Notes under the pieces: model-generated
Seen by the model: only the letters and a program-made list of their open reading frames with translations
Database searches by the model: none
Told to the model about the DNA's origin: nothing
Made by a program: the position numbers and the translations under genes
Shown: piece after piece, positions 6,038 through 10,601 of the stretch
Layout of the letters: each line of letters begins with the position of its first letter
Numbering within the stretch: position 1 is the stretch's first letter
Assembly: GCF_004168205.1 (NCBI RefSeq)
Contig: NZ_RCYB01000071.1
Span: 1 to 10,601 of the forward strand
Source: Catenibacterium sp. co_0103
GTDB lineage: Bacteria; Bacillota_I; Bacilli_A; Erysipelotrichales; Coprobacillaceae
DNA: 10,601 nucleotides
Reading direction: 5' to 3'

Positions 6038-6043
6038 ATTCAA

Positions 6044-6065
6044 TTGTGGTAAATTCGTGGTAAAT
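6044..6065 (+). repeat. integrase arm-type repeats, right end (tandem pair)
   Basis: TTGTGGTAAAT (6044-6054) and TCGTGGTAAAT (6055-6065) are head-to-tail 11-bp repeats matching those at 671-745. They lie about 75 bp inside the right junction, fitting arm-site binding by the integrase N-terminal domain. Confidence 0.65.
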
Positions 6066-6076
6066 TAAATAATTTT

Positions 6077-6104
6077 CTATACTTCAAAGTGCTTGAAAGT
6101 ATAG
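6077..6104. repeat. inverted repeat just inside the right end of the element
   Basis: CTATACTT (6077-6084) pairs with AAGTATAG (6097-6104), and inner TCAA/TTGA pairing is offset by one base. It lies between the arm repeats and the right junction, where it could help shape the recombination complex or act as a weak hairpin. Confidence 0.5.
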
Positions 6105-6138
6105 TGTTTATGCGGATAATCGCAAATTAGATATAAAA

Positions 6139-6148
6139 TTTATTTTAA
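6139..6148 (+). repeat. right direct repeat / attachment junction (attR side)
   Basis: TTTATTTTAA, identical to 575-584. Host coding sequence resumes here in the same phase as at the left copy. Confidence 0.7.
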
Positions 6149-6425
6149 TTATTATGTAGATTTGAATGTTGTGACTACTACAAATACTTATTTATTTGAA
6201 AGTCTTGATCTTGAGAATGCATCGAAGTTTATTATGAAATTAGATGAAATCATCAAGGTTATTGATGATGTGAATCTTATTGATTTATTCAAAACAAAAT
6301 CGATTAATGAATTGAAGGAATACATGGATCAGCATTATAAAGATTGGGCCAAAAAATATAATTTGGAAAATCCACGTACGACATTAGATGAAAACATGAT
6401 AAGATTAGCACATAATAAGAACTAG
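6147..6425 (+). pseudogene. 3' part of the host gene split by the mobile element
   Basis: From 6147 the frame reads NYYVDLNVVTTTNTYLFESL and continues to the stop at 6423-6425, about 92 residues. It has no convincing start of its own: a TTG at 6162 lacks a ribosome site, and the frame remains open into element-derived sequence back to 6120. It continues the left piece (ending ...GVFSVYF at 582) in the same phase; the joined strand pattern and the following helix KFIMKLDEIIKVID look like one domain. After that come helices rich in Lys and Asp, including a stretch FKTKSINELKEYMDQHYKDW at about residues 48-67 of the piece. Unless transcribed from within the element and started at TTG 6162, this piece is probably silent; the two element terminators upstream support that. 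Confidence 0.8.
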
Positions 6426-6432
6426 TCTCTTT

Positions 6433-6990
6433 TTGAAAAGGAAAATAATAATAAAACAGTATGATTTCAGGTTTGACACAGAGTTGATCAAATCATTAAT
6501 AGGAAAAACTTTCACAAAATACAAACATGCAGATTTCATCATTACAGATTCTGGGACAGGTATTTTGGGATTTGAGATTAATCAACAGGTATTTAAATTA
6601 GTGAACGATTATGAGGCGTTAGATTATTTTGGATTAGATGGTGAAGCAACAATACTAAGTATTTCTACATCCAATTGGACAGCAGTAGAATCAAGGTTTA
6701 ATAATGATATCAAAGAAACATATATTGATGAGGTAGTACAGAAAATCATTCTAGTCAATGATCATACTTTTTCTAAAAATTATGATATGTGGGAAACGAA
6801 AGCTATTGTCTTCTGCTATGAAAATTTTGAAATCTGTTTTGAAAAACAGGATTGTTGGTTTTCAATGGAAATTGAAATCCATAAAGAACGTGATACGTAG
6901 AATGTGATAGATGATGGTAAAGATATATTGAATGATTTTGATGAGAATTCATCTGTTACAATAGAAAGAACAATAGTAGAAATTGTGTAA
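6433..6990 (+). pseudogene. unrecognised protein gene with an in-frame TAG near its end
   Basis: From TTG 6433 to the TAG at 6898-6900 the frame encodes 155 residues (KRKIIIKQYDFRFDTELIKS ... CFEKQDCWFSMEIEIHKERD). After the TAG the same frame continues for 29 more codons (starting NVIDDGKDILNDFDEN) to a TAA at 6988-6990, followed within 6 bp by a strong terminator. Gene spacing therefore suggests the original gene ended at 6990 and the TAG is a late nonsense change. The start is also weak: TTG, no ribosome site, 7 bp after the preceding gene. The protein is rich in aromatic and acidic residues with alternating strands; no signal peptide or membrane segment. I do not recognise the family. Its place next to another small unknown gene leaves open an immunity-type role, but nothing proves it. 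Confidence 0.6.
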
Positions 6991-6995
6991 TATGG

Positions 6996-7023
6996 GGGTC
7001 TGGATTTTTTCAGACCCTTTTTT
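6996..7023 (+). terminator. strong rho-independent terminator
   Basis: GGGTCTG (6996-7002) pairs with CAGACCC (7011-7017) and is followed by six T. It separates the host gene cluster from the acetyltransferase operon. Confidence 0.93.
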
Positions 7024-7053
7024 GTGTTATGATATAAATCAGAGGGGTTAACT

Positions 7054-7542
7054 ATGGAAATAAAAAAAGCAGATAGGGCTCATATAGTTGAAATAATGAG
7101 TCTTTACAAAGATGCAAAGATATTTATGGATAATCATGGCAATAAAGATCAGTGGCCTGTAGGTTATCCTTCAAAAGAGTTGATTACTAAAGATATAGAT
7201 AAGATGTATTTATGCATGTATGAAAATCAAATTGCGGCTGTTTTCTATTATGCGATAGAAGAAGATCAAGCTTATAAGGAAATCGAGGGACAATGGCTCA
7301 ATGATGCACCTTATGGTGTGGTACATCGTGTTGTTTCTGCACATATTGTAAAAGGGGCCTGCAAGTTTATCTTGAACTGGGCTTATAGTCAGATTCCTAA
7401 TTTAAAGATGGATACTGGAATCAAAAATATCCCTATGCAGAATTTATTAGAATCTTGTGGATTTAAACAGTGTGGAAAAATAGTCAATACGCAAGGAATA
7501 ACATGTCTTGCATATCAAAAAGGAGAAACAAATGAAATATAA
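7054..7542 (+). CDS. GNAT-family N-acetyltransferase
   Basis: This 162-residue protein probably transfers an acetyl group from acetyl-CoA to an unknown small molecule or protein. The pattern matches a common Firmicutes GNAT subgroup: an N-terminal MEIKKADRAHIVEIMSLYKD helix region, then FMDNHGNKDQWPVGYPSKEL, the strand YENQIAAVFYYAI, the WLNDAPYGVVHRVVSA segment, and the C-terminal MQNLLESCGFKQCGK helix typical of the fold. The acetyl-CoA loop is a weak version (HIVKGACK, about residues 97-104) of the usual RxxGxG/A motif, so substrate or activity may differ. The ATG at 7054 follows AGAGGGG; TATGAT (7029-7034) may be its -10 box. It overlaps the next gene by 11 bp, indicating an operon with the HAD and DUF4261 genes. 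Confidence 0.88.
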   Translation: MEIKKADRAHIVEIMSLYKDAKIFMDNHGNKDQWPVGYPSKELITKDIDKMYLCMYENQIAAVFYYAIEEDQAYKEIEGQWLNDAPYGVVHRVVSAHIVKGACKFILNWAYSQIPNLKMDTGIKNIPMQNLLESCGFKQCGKIVNTQGITCLAYQKGETNEI

Positions 7543-8191
7543 ATGTTTAATACTAGATCATGATGATACAATTGTAGATAGCACACGTACAGTGAACTTT
7601 CCTGCATTCTTAGACTCATTAAGTAAATTGCGTCCTGGTGTTACTATGACTTGTGAAGATTATTTTAAGTATAATTATAAGCCAGGTTTCACTGCATTAT
7701 GTTTTGATATACTAAAGTTCACTGAAGAAGAAATGCATATACAGGAAAATAACTGGCAGTCTTATATTCGTGATCATGCCCCTGTCTGTTTTGATGGCAT
7801 TCATGATTTATTATGGCGTTATGTAAATGAAGGTGGCACTATCTGTGTTATTTCTCATTCAATGAAGCATACAATCATTCGTGATTATAAGAATAATGAT
7901 TTACCAGAGCCTTCTATTATATATGGCTGGGAATTACCTCCTGAAAAGCGTAAACCATCTATTTGGCCTGTTGAAAGCATTATTGAAGAACTTCATTTAA
8001 ATAAAGAAGATGTCTTGCTTGTAGATGACTTATTACCAGGCGTACAGATGGCACGAGACGCGCATATTGATGCATGTGGAGCTGGATGGGCTCATGATAT
8101 CAAGGAAATTAAAGAAGATATCAAGAATAAATGTACTTATTATGTTGAGTCTGTAAAAGAGTTAGAAGACTTATTGTTTGAGGGAGAGTAA
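7532..8191 (+). CDS. HAD-superfamily hydrolase (phosphatase-like)
   Basis: This 219-residue cytoplasmic enzyme is likely a phosphatase acting on a small phosphorylated molecule. All four HAD motifs are visible: motif I LDHDDT with D9 and D11, motif II ICVISHS with S108, motif III Lys at KRKPS (K141), and motif IV VLLVDDLLPG with D165 and D166. A helical cap domain lies between motifs I and II (about 20-85), giving a subclass I (PGMB/Gph-like) layout. The ATG at 7532 is chosen over an earlier in-frame ATG (7508) because AAAAGGAG (7518-7525) stands in front of it. It overlaps the acetyltransferase gene by 11 bp and is followed after 2 bp by the DUF4261 gene, so the three are co-expressed. Substrate cannot be read from sequence. 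Confidence 0.9.
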   Translation: MKYKCLILDHDDTIVDSTRTVNFPAFLDSLSKLRPGVTMTCEDYFKYNYKPGFTALCFDILKFTEEEMHIQENNWQSYIRDHAPVCFDGIHDLLWRYVNEGGTICVISHSMKHTIIRDYKNNDLPEPSIIYGWELPPEKRKPSIWPVESIIEELHLNKEDVLLVDDLLPGVQMARDAHIDACGAGWAHDIKEIKEDIKNKCTYYVESVKELEDLLFEGE

Positions 8192-8193
8192 AG

Positions 8194-8820
8194 ATGGAAT
8201 TAGACGCATTTTTATTAGTAAAAGAACCATTCAATGAAACTAGTAATTATATTAATCAACCATTAGATGACAAAGTACGTCTTAATGCAGCTTTAAGTAA
8301 CTTTATGTGGGAAGAAGCAGATGCATATACTAAAAACCATACTGGAATGATTCATATCCATAAGACAATTGAAACTATTCAGACAGACTGTCCTTTGTTT
8401 GTAGAAGAAGTATGTTCAAATATTGATGAGAATGTTGTAGGAGTTTATATGAATGATGTCATCTATGAACCATCTTTTTATCAAACAATGGCCAAGATGA
8501 TTGATCAGGATATGTTTCCTATTTATAACGTCATCTGGTTTGGTTTATATCCATTAGAAAATGGGGTAGGGGCTTATACAGATGGTCTTGAAAAACTCGG
8601 CTATCATGAAATAGAAGTCTCTTCTATTGGTGAACCTATGGCTGTATTAGACTTCATTAAAGACACTGCACTCTATGTTATTATGAACAATGTGGTATTT
8701 AAAGATGGTGAAACTATTGGGCTCACTATTGAACAGGTATTGACTATTCATTTGGGTGAAAGTGAGATATTTGATACACCAACTTTTAGGATAGACGATC
8801 CTTTTCTTACCAATTTATGA
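8194..8820 (+). CDS. DUF4261 domain protein
   Basis: This 208-residue soluble protein has no signal peptide or membrane segment. The C-terminal part (about 158-190: ALYVIMNNVVFKDGETIGLT and the following EQVLTIHLGES) matches what I know of DUF4261, whose hallmark is a DGxTxG core (here DGETIG, 171-176). The N-terminal part, with FLLVKEPFNE and PIYNVIWFGLYPLENGVGAY, fits longer members that carry this domain at the end. Function is unknown in the family. The gene begins 2 bp after the HAD stop with a ribosome site (GGGAGAG) in the end of that gene. It closes the acetyltransferase-HAD-DUF4261 operon; no hairpin terminator is obvious in the 78 bp before murC, so read-through into murC is possible. 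Confidence 0.78.
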   Translation: MELDAFLLVKEPFNETSNYINQPLDDKVRLNAALSNFMWEEADAYTKNHTGMIHIHKTIETIQTDCPLFVEEVCSNIDENVVGVYMNDVIYEPSFYQTMAKMIDQDMFPIYNVIWFGLYPLENGVGAYTDGLEKLGYHEIEVSSIGEPMAVLDFIKDTALYVIMNNVVFKDGETIGLTIEQVLTIHLGESEIFDTPTFRIDDPFLTNL

Positions 8821-8898
8821 AAATACTTTCATTTTTAAGTGATATCTATGTAATCATTATTTAATTTGTGTTAATATATTATCGAGGTGACAAAATAT

Positions 8899-10233
8899 AT
8901 GTATTATTTTATAGGTATTAAAGGTTCAGGAATGGCTTCTCTTGCAAGAATTTTATATGATTTAGGTTATGAAGTCGCAGGAAGTGATATTGATAAGTAT
9001 ATCTTCCTTGAAGATGGCTTAAGAGAAAGACATATTCCTATTTATTCATTTAATAAAGACAATATTAAAGACGGTATGGATGTTATTGTAGGGAATGCAT
9101 TTGACCGTTCTAATGAAGAAGTGGCTGCTGCAGAAGACAATCCTAATGTAACAATTCATCACTATTATGATTTCCTAGCTAAGCTTATGGATGATCATAT
9201 TACTATCGGTATTGCAGGTACACATGGTAAGACTTCTACTACAGGTATGGCTTATCATTTATTTAAAGATTATGATAAGACAAATGTATTAATTGGTGAT
9301 GGTACTGGTTATGCTACTAAGGGAGCTAAGTATTTCGTTGCTGAATGCTGCGAATATAAAGATCATTTCTTATGGTACCATCCAGATTATGCTTATATCA
9401 ACAACATTGAAATGGACCATGTAGACTATTTCAAGTCAATGAAACAGTATGAACAGTCTTTTGAAAAATATGCCAACCAGGCTAAAAAGGCTATTGTCAT
9501 CTGGGGTGATGATCCTCATCTTCCACATTTGAATTATACAAAGAGAGTTGTAAAATTCGGTGTAAAAGACGGTAATGATGTTCAGGCTAAAAATGTGATT
9601 AATAATGAAAAAGGTCTTTCATTTGATGTATATATCTATGGTGATCTTTTTGGACATTTCACTCTACCATTCTATGGTATGCATACACTTTATAACACAT
9701 TAGGTGTTATTACTTTAGGTTATCTTGAAGGTATGGACTTTGATTATATGCAGAGTCAGTTAAGTACATTTAAGGGAACTAAGAGACGTTATGCAGTGAA
9801 GGAAGTAGGCAATAATGTATATGTTGATGACTATGCACATCATCCAACAGCTATTAAATATGTAATTGAAGAAACAAGAACACGTTTCCCTGGCAAGCAG
9901 ATTGTTGCGGTTTATCAGCCAGATAGATATTCTCGTGGCTTAAGATTTGCGAAGGATTATGCACGAGTCATGGATACAGTTGATCATCCATATTTTGTGG
10001 ATTTCCCTAAAAATGCGCCAAAAGAACCAGGAATCGATATTGATGTCAGTGTTATTACTAAGAACCTACCTCGTTCTAAGGTAGTGACTGAAGATGAAGC
10101 AGGTGCAAAAGAATTAGCTCAATATGATAATGCAGTATTCTTATTTATGAGTCCTAAGGATATTTATAAATTAGAGGAATTAGTTATTAAGGAAAAAGAA
10201 AAGGCATATGAGGAGATCCCATGGATATCTTAA
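8899..10233 (+). CDS. murC: UDP-N-acetylmuramate--L-alanine ligase
   Basis: MurC adds L-alanine to UDP-MurNAc using ATP, the first peptide step of peptidoglycan synthesis in the cytoplasm. The N-terminal nucleotide-binding motif is present (YFIGIKGSGMASLA), as are the ATP loop GIAGTHGKTSTTGM (about residues 104-117), the MDHVDYF motif, the HTLYNTLG segment, DDYAHHPTAI, and YQPDRYSR. Length (444) suits the family. The ATG at 8899 is preferred because GAGGTGA (8884-8890) lies 8 nt before it; the GTG at 8887 would fall inside that ribosome site. The C-terminal region is divergent: where MurC usually has a Gly-rich GAGDI, this reads FMSPKDIYK. No second Mur ligase is visible here. The DUF948-like gene overlaps it by 13 bp, an order also seen in Bacillus-type genomes. 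Confidence 0.93.
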   Translation: MYYFIGIKGSGMASLARILYDLGYEVAGSDIDKYIFLEDGLRERHIPIYSFNKDNIKDGMDVIVGNAFDRSNEEVAAAEDNPNVTIHHYYDFLAKLMDDHITIGIAGTHGKTSTTGMAYHLFKDYDKTNVLIGDGTGYATKGAKYFVAECCEYKDHFLWYHPDYAYINNIEMDHVDYFKSMKQYEQSFEKYANQAKKAIVIWGDDPHLPHLNYTKRVVKFGVKDGNDVQAKNVINNEKGLSFDVYIYGDLFGHFTLPFYGMHTLYNTLGVITLGYLEGMDFDYMQSQLSTFKGTKRRYAVKEVGNNVYVDDYAHHPTAIKYVIEETRTRFPGKQIVAVYQPDRYSRGLRFAKDYARVMDTVDHPYFVDFPKNAPKEPGIDIDVSVITKNLPRSKVVTEDEAGAKELAQYDNAVFLFMSPKDIYKLEELVIKEKEKAYEEIPWIS

Positions 10234-10517
10234 CAATTTGTCTATGTATTCTAGTGCTCGCTGGTGTATTTGCATTAGTGTCTCTAGGAGTATTTCTTAT
10301 CCATGCACTTACAACTTTAAAAGATGTCAGTCATTTGGCTCAGCATTTAGAAACAACTGTTTCTAAAGTAAATGTCACAGTGGATGATATCAACTATAAA
10401 ATGGATAAGCTCAATGAACCTATCAACGTGGTAAGTGGTATTTTTAATAAGAAGAGATCAAGCGCAGGTATATTAGGAACGGTATTAGGCTTGAAAAATA
10501 TCTTGAAGAAAAAATAG
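10221..10517 (+). CDS. DUF948-like membrane protein (YtxG-like)
   Basis: This 98-residue protein has one N-terminal membrane helix (LTICLCILVLAGVFALVSLG, followed by VFLIHAL) and then a long amphipathic helix (HLAQHLETTVSKVNVTVDDI, continuing NYKMDKLNEP), ending in a basic tail (LKNILKKK). This is the layout of DUF948 proteins such as YtxG; in Bacillus a DUF948 gene lies near murC and is part of a general-stress operon. The ATG at 10221 has AGGAG (10211-10215) 5 nt upstream and overlaps the murC end by 13 bp, so translation is coupled. Function is not established; a cell-envelope role is suggested by neighbours. Confidence 0.8.
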   Translation: MDILTICLCILVLAGVFALVSLGVFLIHALTTLKDVSHLAQHLETTVSKVNVTVDDINYKMDKLNEPINVVSGIFNKKRSSAGILGTVLGLKNILKKK

Positions 10518-10528
10518 GAGGTATAAGT

Positions 10529-10573
10529 GTGAAACAAAAATCAATCAAAACGTATAAAAAAAGACAAACTTAA
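10529..10573 (+). CDS. very short frame with a strong ribosome site, possibly frameshifted or partial
   Basis: AGGAGG (10516-10521) stands 7 nt before GTG 10529, which opens a 14-codon frame (MKQKSIKTYKKRQT). One base fewer in the A7 run (10556-10562) would extend it to KKDKLKNKFE, stop at 10586-10588. The site follows the DUF948-like gene, where a YtxH-like gene is common, but too little is visible to tell. CAAACTT/AAGTTTG (10565-10584) forms a small hairpin here. Confidence 0.3.
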   Translation: MKQKSIKTYKKRQT

Positions 10574-10601
10574 AAACAAGTTTGAATAATTTAGAAAAAA
10601 T

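Larger units (their letters stand above)
575..6148. mobile_element. Tn916-related integrative mobilizable element, about 5.56 kb
   Basis: The boundaries come from two observations: the 10-bp direct repeat TTTATTTTAA at 575-584 and 6139-6148, and restoration of a single host reading frame when the sequence between the repeats is removed. Inside are a minus-strand operon of MobT-type relaxase, Tn916-like xis and int, and plus-strand genes for an XRE regulator, a DUF3796-like membrane protein, a small XRE regulator and a one-TM protein. Tn916 itself is about 18 kb and encodes a coupling protein (Orf21) and a secretion system; none of these is here, so transfer would need a helper element. By eye the int-relaxase half is more GC-rich than the flanks, consistent with transfer from another host. 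Exact cut points within the AT-rich junctions are uncertain by a few bases. Confidence 0.85.

Noticed and set aside
6162..6425. Independent 87-residue gene starting at TTG 6162
   Set aside because: No ribosome site; the frame is the in-phase continuation of the gene broken at 584.
1..10601. CRISPR array, tRNA or rRNA genes, antibiotic-resistance gene
   Set aside because: No regularly spaced repeats, no cloverleaf or rRNA sequence recognised, and no tet or other resistance gene in the Tn916-like element.

Overview
The window reads as low-GC Firmicutes (Bacillota) chromosome interrupted by one compact, Tn916-related mobile element. The AT-rich flanks, AGGAGG-type ribosome sites, rho-independent terminators, and a murC gene followed by a DUF948-like membrane protein all point that way. 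A gut lineage such as Erysipelotrichales is a guess from style, not shown by the sequence.

Left flank (1-574): the first 29 codons of a probable IS30-family transposase run off the left edge on the minus strand. Next come a GC-rich patch with a NotI site and a perfect 38-bp palindrome. The 5' part of a host gene follows on the plus strand, starting at 328.

Element (about 575-6148, roughly 5.56 kb between 10-bp direct repeats TTTATTTTAA): it has split that host gene. The left piece (to 584) and the right piece (from 6147) join in the same frame across the repeat into one 177-residue protein. On the minus strand is an operon relaxase (MobT/Tn916 Orf20-like) - xis - int, with integrase and excisionase of the Tn916 type. 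On the plus strand are an XRE regulator (3782-4417), a Phe/Gly-rich DUF3796-like membrane protein with an overlapping small XRE regulator (4687-5535), and a small one-TM protein (5635-5892). Between the two arms lies a roughly 450-bp non-coding region with several inverted repeats, the best place for oriT and the control region. No coupling protein, type IV secretion genes or antibiotic-resistance gene are present, so the element looks like an integrative mobilizable element that depends on a helper. Repeats of TYGTGGTWAA type at both ends are probable integrase arm sites. The relaxase has an apparent single-base frameshift near its start, so the copy may be disabled.

Right flank (6149-10601): the 3' piece of the split host gene; an unrecognised gene with an in-frame TAG; a strong terminator; an operon of GNAT acetyltransferase, HAD hydrolase and DUF4261-like protein; then murC and a DUF948-like membrane protein, overlapping by 13 bp.

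Main points for follow-up: the reconstructed split gene, the relaxase frameshift, the oriT candidate, a 130-nt near-continuous hairpin after the XRE gene, and a 15-bp sequence shared between the xis-int spacer and the right end.
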